NCBI RefSeq assembly: GCF_024462775.1
Contig: NZ_JANGCE010000004.1
Span: 1 to 64,000, forward strand
Reading direction: 5' to 3'
From: Butyricicoccus faecihominis
Lineage (GTDB): Bacteria > Bacillota > Clostridia > Oscillospirales > Butyricicoccaceae
Length of the DNA: 64,000 nucleotides
The stretch's first letter is position 1; each line of letters opens with the position of its first letter. The notes beneath the pieces are model-generated. The model was given only the letters and a program-made list of their open reading frames with translations, did no database searches and was not told where the DNA came from. Position numbers and translations under genes: made by a program. This document shows, in pieces, positions 36,097-44,620 of the stretch.

Positions 36097-37098
36097 TCAG
36101 GCTTCTATTTTATTCCAGCTTTTCGGGATGAATATTCGCTTATAGGTCGCGATCGAGTAGCGGTCCGTCATGCAGGCGATATAATCGCAAACGGCGCGCT
36201 CCCGCGGGTCGCCCTCGCGCATCAGGCGCTGGTAATCCTCCGGCAGCTCCTCCGGGTGGGCGTCAAAGTATTCATAGAGCATGCGCAGCATATTTCTGGC
36301 GCGCTGCTCCTCGCTCTGCGCCTCGGTGCCCTGATAGACATGGTTAAACATGAACTCGCGCAGCGCCATCATATCGTCATGTACGCGGCTGTCCATGCCG
36401 ATTTCGCGGTGCTGCTGCCCGTAGGAGATCATCGCGGTCACCATGGTGTCGATACGGCGGCCGTGCGAATCCCCCAAGCTATCAAGTAGCGAGCCCGGGA
36501 TATCCTCGGCGGCGATTAGCCCGCCGCGCACCGCGTCGTCGATATCGTGGTTGATGTAGGCGATGCGGTCGGCGTAATGGATGATGCGCCCTTCCGGCGT
36601 ATCCGCTTTTTTCGCGCCGGTGTGGCAAACGATGCCGTCCCGCACCTCATAGGTAAGGTTCAGTTCCTCCAGCCGGTCCACCATGCGCAGGCTCTGTTCG
36701 TTATGGTGGAAGCCGAGGGGGCACACCTCGTCCAGCGCGCGCTCGCCCGCGTGGCCGAAGGGCGTATGGCCAAGATCGTGGCCAAGGGCGATCGCCTCGG
36801 TCAGATCCTCGTTCAGGCCCAGCGCGCGCGCGACCGTGCGCGCGATCTGCGCCACCTCCAACGTATGCGTCAGCCGGGCGCGGTAGTGGTCGCCTTCGGG
36901 CGAAATAAAAACCTGCGTTTTATTCGAGAGCCGGCGAAACGCCTTGGAGTGGATGATCCGGTCCCGGTCGCGCTGAAAGCAGGTGCGGTAGGGGCACTCG
37001 GCCATCGGCCGCTGCCGCCCATGCGAGGTGGAGGACGGCGTGGCCCAGTCCGCTAAAATAAGCGCTTCCCGCTCCTGCTGCTGTTCCCTGACGGTCAT
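36097..37098 (-). CDS. dgt: Deoxyguanosinetriphosphate triphosphohydrolase family (dGTPase)
   Basis: A 333-residue HD-domain enzyme that cleaves a dNTP to deoxynucleoside and triphosphate. The N-terminus CFQRDRDRIIHSKAFRRLSN is the family hallmark. HD metal ligands are in THTLEVAQIARTVARAL and GHDLGHTPFGHAGE, with a third in IVCHTG-type sequence. It is the usual length of the Firmicutes short form. It precedes dnaG and rpoD and is probably transcribed with them, which fits control of dNTP pools near replication genes. Confidence 0.93.
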   Translation of the reverse strand: MTVREQQQEREALILADWATPSSTSHGRQRPMAECPYRTCFQRDRDRIIHSKAFRRLSNKTQVFISPEGDHYRARLTHTLEVAQIARTVARALGLNEDLTEAIALGHDLGHTPFGHAGERALDEVCPLGFHHNEQSLRMVDRLEELNLTYEVRDGIVCHTGAKKADTPEGRIIHYADRIAYINHDIDDAVRGGLIAAEDIPGSLLDSLGDSHGRRIDTMVTAMISYGQQHREIGMDSRVHDDMMALREFMFNHVYQGTEAQSEEQRARNMLRMLYEYFDAHPEELPEDYQRLMREGDPRERAVCDYIACMTDRYSIATYKRIFIPKSWNKIEA

Positions 37099-37191
37099 AG
37101 GATTTCCTCCCTTTTGACACAGCGAAAATGTCTTGCATATTGGTTATACCGCGCGCGCGGAGAAAATCCTCTTTTTTCGTAAAGAATATTT

Positions 37192-37830
37192 TTAGAAAAT
37201 TTTGCGGCCCATGAACCGGGTCTCGATGGTCTCCGCATAGACCGCACCCGCCGTCGCCTCGGCCAGCGCCTCGTTCAGCGCCGTTTCTCCGCCCGCGGGC
37301 ACGGTGGCGGTCAGCGTCACATCCGCGCCGAAATCGGTATCCTGCACCGCGCAGTCAAAATCGGGCAGCAGGCGCTGCACCTTGTCAAAAAGCGGATACG
37401 GACAGGCGATGAGCACCTCGGCGTAAAGACTCATCCGCTGTACGCCCGCCGCTTCCACGGCCACTTGCGCGCCCTTGGTGTACGCGCGCACCAGTCCGCC
37501 CGTGCCAAGCAAAACGCCGCCGAAATACCGCGTTACCACGCAGAGCACGTTTGTCAGCTCCATATGGCGCAGCACGTCCAGAATGGGCATACCCGCCGTG
37601 CCCTGCGGTTCGCCGTCGTCCGAGTATCGCATCAGGTTGCCTTCGCGGATCAGGTAGGCCCAGCAGTGGTGGTTGGCGTCCCGGTGCGCCTCGCGCACCT
37701 CGCGCAAACGGGCGAGCGCCTCGTCCGCCGTTTCCACCCGCCATAGCCTGCCGATGAATTTTGAGCGTTTTTCCTCAAACCCATCCTCGCCAAACGGAGC
37801 GGCGGGTACAAAATAATCTTTTTCCGTCAT
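37192..37830 (-). CDS. yigZ: YigZ/IMPACT family protein
   Basis: A 212-residue UPF0029/IMPACT protein. Residues 10-120 contain the family core: EEKRSKFIGRLWRVE, ANHHCWAYLI, SDDGEPQGTAGMPIL and VTRYFGGVLLGTGGLVRAYT. The C-terminal third is the DUF1949 ferredoxin-like domain. Members bind nucleic acids or ribosomes, but no firm reaction is known. Start choice: ATG 37830 with GGTGG upstream; a GTG at 37848 overlapping the hflX stop is the alternative. It follows hflX directly and is probably co-transcribed. Confidence 0.92.
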   Translation of the reverse strand: MTEKDYFVPAAPFGEDGFEEKRSKFIGRLWRVETADEALARLREVREAHRDANHHCWAYLIREGNLMRYSDDGEPQGTAGMPILDVLRHMELTNVLCVVTRYFGGVLLGTGGLVRAYTKGAQVAVEAAGVQRMSLYAEVLIACPYPLFDKVQRLLPDFDCAVQDTDFGADVTLTATVPAGGETALNEALAEATAGAVYAETIETRFMGRKIF

Positions 37831-37844
37831 AAGGGCACCACCGG

Positions 37845-39116
37845 TCACTCTTCAATTAAATATGCGGCCACGCGGCCGAACGTTTTATCATCCACCACGG
37901 CTTCGACCAGCGTGCCGTTTTCGACGTATTCCGTGCGCTCAATCTGCGCCTCGCGGTGCAGCAGGTCGAGCACCGCGCCCTCGCTGTAAGGAACGAGCAG
38001 CCGGACCGGATGCTTACCCCGGCCGAGCGCCTGCTCGACCGCCGCCAGCAGCCCGTCCAGTCCCGCGCCCGTTTTAGCCGAAATTTTCACGCCCTCCTTG
38101 GGGTCTATAAAGGGCAGCACATCCGGATCGCACCTATCCGCCTTGTTGAAAACAAGGATGCGCGGGATCTCCTTCGCGCCCAGCTGGCCGATGACCTTTT
38201 CCACCGTTTCGGCCTGCCCGCGCCAATCCTCGTCGGATACGTCGATGACGTGCAGCAGCAGATCGGCATAGGTCAGCTCCTCAAGCGTTGCCTTGAAGGC
38301 CGAGATCAAATGGTGCGGCAGCTTGCGGATAAAGCCCACCGTATCGGACAGCAGGATCTCCTGCGTATCCGAAATGCGCTTTTTGCGCGTTGTCGGATCG
38401 AGCGTGTCAAACAGGCGGTCGTTCGCTTCGATACCCGCGCCCGTCAACTGATTGAGCAGCGTGCTTTTGCCCGCGTTTGTGTAGCCGACGATCGCCACCA
38501 TGGGCAGCTCGGTCTTTTTGCGCTGGCGGCGCTGTACGGCGCGCACCTGACGCACCTGCTCCAGCTCCTCCTTCAGCTTATCGATACGGCGGCGGATATG
38601 CCGCCGGTCGCTTTCCAGCTTGCTTTCGCCCGGGCCGCGCGTGCCGATGCCGCCGCCAAGGCGGCTCATCGTTTTGCCGAGACCGGCAAGGCGCGGCAGG
38701 ATATACTGGTACTGCGCCAGCTCGACCTGCAGCTTGCCCTCGCCCGTGCGGGCGCGTTGGGCGAAAATATCGAGAATCAGCCCCGAGCGGTCGAGCACCG
38801 GCAGGCCGGTCTCCTCTTCGAGCACGCGCATCTGCGAGGGGGACAGCTCGTTGTCAAACACGATCAGGTCGGCCCCCTCGGCCTCGGCCAGCTGCCGTAC
38901 CTCGAGCGCCTTGCCCTCGCCGATAAACGTGCGCGCATCGGGCGCGGGACGGCGCTGCAGCGTCATCGCGGCGGCTTCGCCGCCCGCTGTTTCCACCAGC
39001 GCGCGCAGCTCGTCCATCGTGCGCTCGTCCGTGTCCTCCTCCCGGCTAAAGCCGGGGCAGGACAGGCCGACCAGCACCGCCCGTTCTATTTTTTTCTCTT
39101 CTTTTCTTTCGTTCAT
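37845..39116 (-). CDS. hflX: Ribosome-associated GTPase HflX
   Basis: A 423-residue GTPase that binds and splits stalled ribosomes. The N-terminal HflX domain carries ADLIVFDNELSPSQMRVLEE and GGGIGTRGPGESKLE. A charged helical linker follows, then the GTPase domain: VGYTNAGKSTLLN (P-loop), LSDTVGFI (switch II) and FNKADRCD (guanine specificity). The ATG at 39116 (MNERKEEKK) has GGGAGG nine bases upstream; the open frame before it is not used. yigZ follows it with stop/start contact. Confidence 0.96.
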   Translation of the reverse strand: MNERKEEKKIERAVLVGLSCPGFSREEDTDERTMDELRALVETAGGEAAAMTLQRRPAPDARTFIGEGKALEVRQLAEAEGADLIVFDNELSPSQMRVLEEETGLPVLDRSGLILDIFAQRARTGEGKLQVELAQYQYILPRLAGLGKTMSRLGGGIGTRGPGESKLESDRRHIRRRIDKLKEELEQVRQVRAVQRRQRKKTELPMVAIVGYTNAGKSTLLNQLTGAGIEANDRLFDTLDPTTRKKRISDTQEILLSDTVGFIRKLPHHLISAFKATLEELTYADLLLHVIDVSDEDWRGQAETVEKVIGQLGAKEIPRILVFNKADRCDPDVLPFIDPKEGVKISAKTGAGLDGLLAAVEQALGRGKHPVRLLVPYSEGAVLDLLHREAQIERTEYVENGTLVEAVVDDKTFGRVAAYLIEE

Positions 39117-39206
39117 AAAAAAATTCCTCCCTTTCGGGACGCCGCGCGCATAAGGCGCGCATGTTAAAAATCGCAAAGCGACCGCATCTGTTCCGACCGA
39201 AACAAA

Positions 39207-39237
39207 AAACCATCGAAAACAGACGTTTCGATGGTTT
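39207..39237 (-). terminator. Terminator of rpmE
   Basis: A 12-bp stem AAACCATCGAAA / TTTCGATGGTTT, followed on the minus strand by TTTTTTG. It separates rpmE from hflX. Confidence 0.85.
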
Positions 39238-39244
39238 CCCGTAA

Positions 39245-39448
39245 TTACTTATCCAGATTGAAACGCTTCTTGAAGCGATCAACACGTCCGCCGGTGTCTA
39301 CCAGCTTCTGCTTACCCGTGAAGAAGGGGTGGCACTTGGAGCAAACGTCAACGACGATGTTCTCCTTGGTGGAGCCGGTCTCAATGACATTGCCGCAGGC
39401 ACAGCGGATGGTCGTCTGCTTGTACTCGGGATGGATGCCCTGTTTCAT
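39245..39448 (-). CDS. rpmE: 50S ribosomal protein L31 (zinc type)
   Basis: A 67-residue L31 starting [20 protein letters not shown]. The CxC pair (RCACGN) and the later [13 protein letters not shown] pair form the zinc site of the C+ form, which is made when zinc is plentiful. The length is typical and a strong AAAGAGGTG ribosome binding site precedes it. It is a single gene with its own terminator. Confidence 0.97.
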   Translation of the reverse strand: MKQGIHPEYKQTTIRCACGNVIETGSTKENIVVDVCSKCHPFFTGKQKLVDTGGRVDRFKKRFNLDK

Positions 39449-39526
39449 GTTGTTTCACCTCTTTCCACGATAAATATCTCAAAGTCGTAAAATCATGATA
39501 TCACATATGTTTGCAAAATGCAAGAA

Positions 39527-39985
39527 TTATTTTTGATAAACGAGTTTTTCCTCGCTCCAATCCTGCAATACCGGTATCATGGACGCGGCCAGCTTTTTCG
39601 CTCCGGCCAGATCGTGCAGCAGATAATTGCCGCATTCCACGCGGCTCGCGCCCGGGATCTCGCCCTCGTACGCCGCGACAAAGTCCATCGTTTCGCGTAC
39701 CAGCGCGATCGCGTCGGCCGGCTTAAGATCGCGCACCAGAAAATAAAAGCCGGTCTGGCAGCCCATGGGCCCGCAGTAAATAATGTTTTCCGCAAACCGC
39801 GAATTGCGCGCATAGGTTGCGAACAAATGCTCAAACGTATGGCTGGCGGCGGGCGAAAGATACGTGCCCGCGTTCGGATAGACCATGCGGATGTCATAAG
39901 TCGTGATATCGCCGTCCACACGGGAAACATACATGCCCGGCGTGAGCTTATCATGGTTTACTTCAAAGCTTGCAATGCGTTTCAT
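39527..39985 (-). CDS. luxS: S-ribosylhomocysteine lyase
   Basis: A 152-residue LuxS, which cleaves S-ribosylhomocysteine to homocysteine and the autoinducer-2 precursor DPD. The metal site is H49 and H53 (SHTFEHLFATYARNS) with C118 (RVECGNYL). The catalytic Cys76 is in GPMGCQTGFYF, and E52 is the general base. Length matches the family and AAAGGAG precedes the ATG. It is divergent from the MerR-TipAS regulator and ends just before rpmE. It recycles methyl-donor by-products and may also signal. Confidence 0.96.
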   Translation of the reverse strand: MKRIASFEVNHDKLTPGMYVSRVDGDITTYDIRMVYPNAGTYLSPAASHTFEHLFATYARNSRFAENIIYCGPMGCQTGFYFLVRDLKPADAIALVRETMDFVAAYEGEIPGASRVECGNYLLHDLAGAKKLAASMIPVLQDWSEEKLVYQK

Positions 39986-40033
39986 GCTACCGTCTCCTTT
40001 TCCGTACTGGAAAAATTAAAATATAAATAAGTA

Positions 40034-40064
40034 TTGACTCTCACGCATCGTGATAGTGTACAGT
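40034..40064 (+). promoter_or_regulatory. MerR-type autoregulated promoter with 19-bp spacer
   Basis: TTGACT (40034-40039), a 19-base spacer and TACAGT (40059-40064), with a nine-base imperfect dyad (40037-40045 with 40049-40057, one mismatch) in the spacer. This is the classic layout for activation by the MerR-family protein encoded just downstream. Confidence 0.75.
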
Positions 40065-40128
40065 AGAAGTTGTAAAACCGGTTTACAAAGCCCTCCCCAT
40101 TCTGCTGGAAAGAAGGTATGCCCTTTTT

Positions 40129-40992
40129 ATGATGACGGTCAAACAAGTCTCTTTGCTGACAGGCGTCAGCATCCGCTCGCTGCAATTCTACGACGAAATC
40201 GGCTTATTAAAGCCAACGCAAACCACCGCCGCGGGATACCGCCTGTATGACGACGCTGCGCTCGAAAAGCTGCAGCAAATCCTATTTTTCAAAGAACTTG
40301 AGTTCACGCTCAAGGAAATCAAAACGATCATGTCAGAACCCGCGTTCGACAAAGCGGCCGCCTTTGCAAAGCAGCGCGAGCTGCTCGAACTCAAACGCGA
40401 CCGGCTCTCCGCCATGCTGGGGCTGCTTGACAAACTGATCAAAGGAGAAGCTTGTATGGATTTCAAAACGTTTGATATGCGAGAATACTACCGTATCCTA
40501 GACGACTTCAAACGCACCCACACCGAGGCCATCACCACGCGGCTCGGCAGTATGGAGCGTTTTGACGAAATGGTGCGGGAGCTGCAGGGCAATGAAAACG
40601 AGATCGCCGAAATGGCAGAAAAGCAATTCGGCAGCCTGAGCGGCTACACCAACGCCATGGAAAAAAATCTTGCCGCGTTTTTGGAGAACGGCCCTTCCGT
40701 GTCCCCGGCGGACGCGGAAGGCCTCAGCCGCAAAACGGATGAACTGACCCAAAGGCTGACCGCGCTTCAGGACCGCGACGAAAACGCAGCGGAAGTGCGG
40801 TCGGCGGTCGGTGAGCTGATTGAATTCGTAAACGCCTGCAACGGCGATATGGAAATGGGCGAAAACTATTGGCCCTTTATGGCGGAGCTCTATCTCTCAA
40901 ACCCCGCCTTTATCCAAGCGACGGATCAGAAATACGGCGCCGGCGCGTCCCGTTTTATCGGGCGCGCCATCCGGGCGTATCTCGGCGGGTAG
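40129..40992 (+). CDS. MerR family regulator with TipAS ligand-binding domain
   Basis: A 287-residue regulator. Residues 3-70 are the MerR winged helix (VKQVSLLTGVSIRSLQFYDEIGLLKP, AAGYRLYDDAALEKLQQI). About 75-110 is the dimerising coiled coil. About 120-287 is a TipAS-like globin-type domain (LGSMERFDEMVRELQGNENEIAEMA), which in TipA binds thiopeptide or other bulky drugs. The neighbouring MATE exporter, convergent with it, may be a target. The promoter at 40034 suggests autoactivation. The ribosome binding site (AGAAGG) is rather far from the ATG. Confidence 0.9.
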   Translation: MMTVKQVSLLTGVSIRSLQFYDEIGLLKPTQTTAAGYRLYDDAALEKLQQILFFKELEFTLKEIKTIMSEPAFDKAAAFAKQRELLELKRDRLSAMLGLLDKLIKGEACMDFKTFDMREYYRILDDFKRTHTEAITTRLGSMERFDEMVRELQGNENEIAEMAEKQFGSLSGYTNAMEKNLAAFLENGPSVSPADAEGLSRKTDELTQRLTALQDRDENAAEVRSAVGELIEFVNACNGDMEMGENYWPFMAELYLSNPAFIQATDQKYGAGASRFIGRAIRAYLGG

Positions 40993-40998
40993 GCCCTG

Positions 40999-42375
40999 TC
41001 AGTCGCCGTCGCCGAGCGTGCGCAGCTCGGTACGGTAAATACGGTAAAGCAGCGCGTAGGAGATAAAGAAGGCCGCGATCTCCGCGATCGGGAACGAATA
41101 CCAAATGGCCGAAAGACCTTTCCACTGTCCCAGCAGCCAAGCCACGGGCAGAATGATGACGAGCTGGCGGCAGACCGAAACGATCAAACTGGCCATGCCC
41201 CGGCCAACCGCCTGAAAGATAGTCGAGTTGATGATACCGAACGCCGCGCCAAGGAAGGATAGGCTGATGATCTTCAGCGCGGGCACGCCCACCGCCAGCA
41301 TTTCCTGCGCGGCAGCCGCGTCGTTCTTGTCCACAAACATCATCAGCATGTTTTCGGAAAACAGCTGGAACACGATCAGACCCAGCACCATGATGGCGAC
41401 CGCCCCGCCGAGCGTAATTTTATACGCGCTGCCCAGCCGCTTTTTGTTGCGCGCGCCGTAGTTGTAGCCCATGACGGGCAGCGCGCCCTGATTGAGGCCG
41501 AACACCGGCATAAACACAAAGGTTTGCAGCTTAAAGTACACGCCGAGCACGTTGACGGCGGTTTGCGAAAAACCGATGAGGATGCCGTTCAGGCCCGCCG
41601 TCATCACGGAAACGACGCTTTGCATGACGATGCCGGGCAGGCCGACGCGGTAAATATCCTGCACGGTGCGCGCGCGCCACTTGAACTCGCGCATTTTTAC
41701 CTGCAAGATTTTCTGGTGCACAAACACACCCCACAGGCCGATCACCATGCCTGCGATCTGGCCAACGACGGTCGCGATCGCCGCGCCCTGCACGCCCAGA
41801 CGCGGGAACGGGCCGATGCCGAAGATCAGCAGCGGGTCGAGGATGATGTTGATGATCGCGCCGGTCAGGCCCTGCACCATCGGGATCATCATGTTGCCCG
41901 TGGACTGCTGGATCTTTTCACACATCATGGAGATCAGCACGAATACGCTGAGGCCCACCGCGATATGCGAATACTGCACCGCCTGCGTGTATACCTCCTC
42001 CGAGGCTTTGAACGCGCCGAGGAACGGCCCGGCCAGCACGAAGCCGATGATGATGAACGCCGCGCCGCCGATCACCGATAGCGCGATGCCGTGCTCCGCG
42101 GCGGAGTTCGCGTGCAGCTGGCGCTTTTCGCCGAGCCGTCTGGCGATCAGCGAGTTGACGCCCACGCCGGTGCCGACGCCCAGCGCGATCACCAGCGTTT
42201 GCAGCGGAAATACCAGCGAGACCGCGGCCAGCGCACTCTGCGAATACTGGGCCACAAAGATACTGTCCACGATGTTGTACAGCGCGTTGATCAGCATCGA
42301 GATCATCGCGGGCAGCGCCATTGAAAAAATCAGCGGACCCATACGGGCGGTGCCCATCTTATTGGTTTGTTCCAA
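40999..42375 (-). CDS. MATE family efflux transporter
   Basis: A 458-residue, 12-helix multidrug and toxin extrusion exporter. It has the family start MGPLIFSMALPAMISMLINALYNIVDSIFVAQ, and the second half repeats the fold (LPGIVMQSVVSVMTAGLNGIL, VFGLNQGALPVMGYNYGA). It moves cationic drugs or metabolites out with Na+ or H+. It ends six bases from the convergent MerR-TipAS gene. AGGAGGG precedes the ATG. The substrate is unknown. Confidence 0.94.
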   Translation of the reverse strand: MEQTNKMGTARMGPLIFSMALPAMISMLINALYNIVDSIFVAQYSQSALAAVSLVFPLQTLVIALGVGTGVGVNSLIARRLGEKRQLHANSAAEHGIALSVIGGAAFIIIGFVLAGPFLGAFKASEEVYTQAVQYSHIAVGLSVFVLISMMCEKIQQSTGNMMIPMVQGLTGAIINIILDPLLIFGIGPFPRLGVQGAAIATVVGQIAGMVIGLWGVFVHQKILQVKMREFKWRARTVQDIYRVGLPGIVMQSVVSVMTAGLNGILIGFSQTAVNVLGVYFKLQTFVFMPVFGLNQGALPVMGYNYGARNKKRLGSAYKITLGGAVAIMVLGLIVFQLFSENMLMMFVDKNDAAAAQEMLAVGVPALKIISLSFLGAAFGIINSTIFQAVGRGMASLIVSVCRQLVIILPVAWLLGQWKGLSAIWYSFPIAEIAAFFISYALLYRIYRTELRTLGDGD

Positions 42376-42399
42376 ACAAAAACCCTCCTGTCAAAATGC

Positions 42400-42427
42400 G
42401 GCTGCGGCGGAATTCTCCGCCGCAGCC
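42400..42427 (-). terminator. Terminator of the HAD gene
   Basis: A perfect 11-bp stem GGCTGCGGCGG / CCGCCGCAGCC with a 6-base loop between the HAD gene and the MATE start, with GCATTTTG following on the minus strand. Confidence 0.75.
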
Positions 42428-42486
42428 GTCAAGCTTTTCTCATACGTATAGTGTAAGGCATAATCCTACGCTTTTCAAGGGGTTTT

Positions 42487-43143
42487 TTACATTTTCCCTG
42501 AAAGTTCGTCAAAAGAACGCTCGACGAACCAGTCGCTCGCCGCGCGGAGCAGGCGCTCCCCTTCGGCGTAGGCCGGTTCGGCCATGCCGCACACGCGAAA
42601 GCCCGCTTTCTTCGCGGTCTGCCCCGCATAGGGCGCATCCTCGAATACGACGCAGCAAGCGGGGCGCAGCCCCAGCCGGTCCGCCGCCGCAAGATAAATA
42701 TCCGGCTCGCGTTTGGATACGCCCACATCCTCGATCGTGAGCATGAACTCAAAATATTGCAAAAGTCCCCGGTCGCGCAGCGCCTTTTCCGCGTGGTGAC
42801 GCGCGGTCAGCGTCGCGATCGCCAGCTTTACGCCGCGCGCCCGCAGCCCTTCAAGAAAGGGGCGTACGCCGTCCTTGGGCCGCGCAAGCTGCTCGTACCG
42901 CGCGGTGATCAGCTGATCCAGCCCGGCAATCAGCGTTTCCGCGGTCAGCGGCAGAAAGGGATAGGTATCGATAAAGTACTGCGCGCCTTGCAGCTGGGTC
43001 GTGCCCTCGATCGCTTCGTAATCCGCCTTGGTCACGTCAACGCCGTACTGTCCCAAAAAACGCTGGCTGAGCTGATCCCAAACCGGCATGGAATCCAAAA
43101 GGGTGCCGTCCATATCAAAAATCGCACCCTGTATTTCGGTCAT
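42487..43143 (-). CDS. HAD-superfamily hydrolase (phosphatase/phosphoglucomutase-like)
   Basis: A 218-residue HAD protein of subfamily IA with a helical cap. Motif I is FDMDGTLLDS (nucleophile Asp10), motif II is IATLTARH, the motif III Lys is in SKREPD, and motif IV is VVFEDAPYAG. It removes phosphate from, or isomerises, a small phosphorylated metabolite. The class is close to beta-phosphoglucomutase, but substrate cannot be decided. It is a single gene. Confidence 0.9.
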   Translation of the reverse strand: MTEIQGAIFDMDGTLLDSMPVWDQLSQRFLGQYGVDVTKADYEAIEGTTQLQGAQYFIDTYPFLPLTAETLIAGLDQLITARYEQLARPKDGVRPFLEGLRARGVKLAIATLTARHHAEKALRDRGLLQYFEFMLTIEDVGVSKREPDIYLAAADRLGLRPACCVVFEDAPYAGQTAKKAGFRVCGMAEPAYAEGERLLRAASDWFVERSFDELSGKM

Positions 43144-43165
43144 TCTTCACTTCCCCCTTCTTTTG

Positions 43166-43292
43166 ATAATTAGTAGTTAGTAATTAGTAATTTGGTGACG
43201 AACGGTCAGTAGCTGACACTGAAGCCGACTCGTCCTTATTCTAATACAGCGAGCATACGCGAGCTTCCTCAACTCCTAATTCCTAATTATTT
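43166..43292. repeat. Possible small inverted-repeat element
   Basis: 127 bases between the HAD and ClC genes. They start with ATAATTAGTAGTTAGTAATT-like sequence and end with the inverse-complement-like CTAATTCCTAATTATT. The imperfect inverted termini and lack of coding potential resemble a MITE-sized insertion, but only one copy is in the window. Confidence 0.35.
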
Positions 43293-43293
43293 G

Positions 43294-44559
43294 TCACTTC
43301 GTTTTCCGGTCGATAAACTGCGGCCGCATTTTGGAGTAGATGATCTTCTGTTCGCTGTACAGGCCGTAATAGCCGGACAGCATGTAGGCGATCGCGATCA
43401 CGTACGCATACATCGGCAGGCCCGAGCCGCCGAACAGCTCATAGGCCAAAAACATCGAGGTCAGCGGCGAGTTGGTCACCCCGCAGAACACCGCCACCAT
43501 GCCGAGCGCCGCGCCGAACGAGGGGGTAAGGCCCAGCAGCCCGCCCGCCACGCAGCCGAACGTCGCGCCCATGAAGAACACGGGCACAATCTCGCCGCCC
43601 TTGTAGCCCACGCCGATGGTCACAGCGGTAAACAGCAGCTTCCAGAAGAACGCGAGCGGCGAAGCCTGCCCTAAGAGCGCCCGCTCGATCACCTGCATGC
43701 CCGCGCCGTTGTAATCGTGCGTCTGCAAAAGAAGCGTCAGCGCGATCACGATCACGCCGCCCAGCGCGATACACAGGTACCGGTTCGGGCACGCCCGCTT
43801 TAACAGTCCGCCGATGCGGTGGAACAGAATACAGACCAGCGCCGCGAACACCGCGCACAAAACGCCCAGCACGGTAAGCCGCACCAGCACGGCAACGCCC
43901 ACTGCGTCGCCCGAAGGCACGCCCATGATGGCGTATTCCTTCGCGAACACGCCAAGGCGGGCGGCCACCAATCTGGCGATCATGGCGGAAAGCACGCACG
44001 GAAACAGCGCGGCGTAGTACATCACGCCCACGCTGATGACCTCCATTGCGAAAACGACGGCCGCGAGCGGCGTGCCGAACAGCGCGGTAAAGCCCGCCGC
44101 CATGCCGCACATGGTAATCGTGCGGGCGTCCCGGTCGTCCAGTCGCATCCAGTGGCCGATATTGCCCGAAATAGAGCCGCCCAGCTGCAGCGCCGCGCCC
44201 TCGCGCCCCGCCGAACCGCCGCACAGGTGCGTGAGCACCGTGCCCACGACGATCAGCGGCGCCATACGCAGCCGCACCGGGTGGTTTTCCCGCACAGAGG
44301 TCAAAATAAAATTGGTGCCGCGCTCGAGCGGCAGATCGGCCTTTTCATACAAAAAAGCGATTATGATGCCGATGACCGGCAGCAGATACAGCAGCGCCCA
44401 ATGGTGATCCCTCGTTTCGCCCGCCCAGTCGAGCGCATGGTGGAACCCCGCGCCCGCCGCGCCGACGGTCACGCCGATGATCGCCCCGAACACACACCAT
44501 CGCAAAAAAATAAGCCCGTTTTTCGCCTGCCGTTTGAAATACTCCCTCGGCGTCTCCAT
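43294..44559 (-). CDS. ClC family anion channel/antiporter
   Basis: A 421-residue, many-helix ClC protein. The anion-gate segment GSAGREGAALQLGGSISGNIG is clear, with gating Glu in GREG. The canonical GSGIP loop is not seen; the corresponding region reads LERGTNFILTSV. That is closer to my memory of fluoride/proton antiporter (CLC-F) relatives than of chloride ones. The ATG at 44559 has GGGGG six bases upstream; the open frame before it overlaps IMP dehydrogenase and is not used. The upstream gap is only 61 bases and holds no fluoride riboswitch that I recognise. Ion choice is therefore uncertain. Confidence 0.88.
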   Translation of the reverse strand: METPREYFKRQAKNGLIFLRWCVFGAIIGVTVGAAGAGFHHALDWAGETRDHHWALLYLLPVIGIIIAFLYEKADLPLERGTNFILTSVRENHPVRLRMAPLIVVGTVLTHLCGGSAGREGAALQLGGSISGNIGHWMRLDDRDARTITMCGMAAGFTALFGTPLAAVVFAMEVISVGVMYYAALFPCVLSAMIARLVAARLGVFAKEYAIMGVPSGDAVGVAVLVRLTVLGVLCAVFAALVCILFHRIGGLLKRACPNRYLCIALGGVIVIALTLLLQTHDYNGAGMQVIERALLGQASPLAFFWKLLFTAVTIGVGYKGGEIVPVFFMGATFGCVAGGLLGLTPSFGAALGMVAVFCGVTNSPLTSMFLAYELFGGSGLPMYAYVIAIAYMLSGYYGLYSEQKIIYSKMRPQFIDRKTK

Positions 44560-44583
44560 GATTATCCCCCATTTCGGCCAAAA

Positions 44584-44611
44584 TTGCCCCGCGGCCAAGG
44601 CTGCGGGGCAA
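44584..44611 (-). terminator. Terminator of IMP dehydrogenase
   Basis: A perfect 9-bp GC-rich stem (44584-44592 with 44603-44611), preceded and followed by A/T runs, right after guaB and just before ClC. On the minus strand TTTTGG follows. Confidence 0.75.
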
Positions 44612-44620
44612 AAAAGTGTT

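Noticed and set aside
37956-39167. 403-codon plus-strand frame opposite hflX
   Set aside because: Low-complexity Arg/Gln/Ala-rich shadow of the HflX frame. No ribosome binding site and no family resemblance.
44560-44620. Fluoride riboswitch before the ClC gene
   Set aside because: The gap is only 61 bases and is mostly taken by the guaB terminator.
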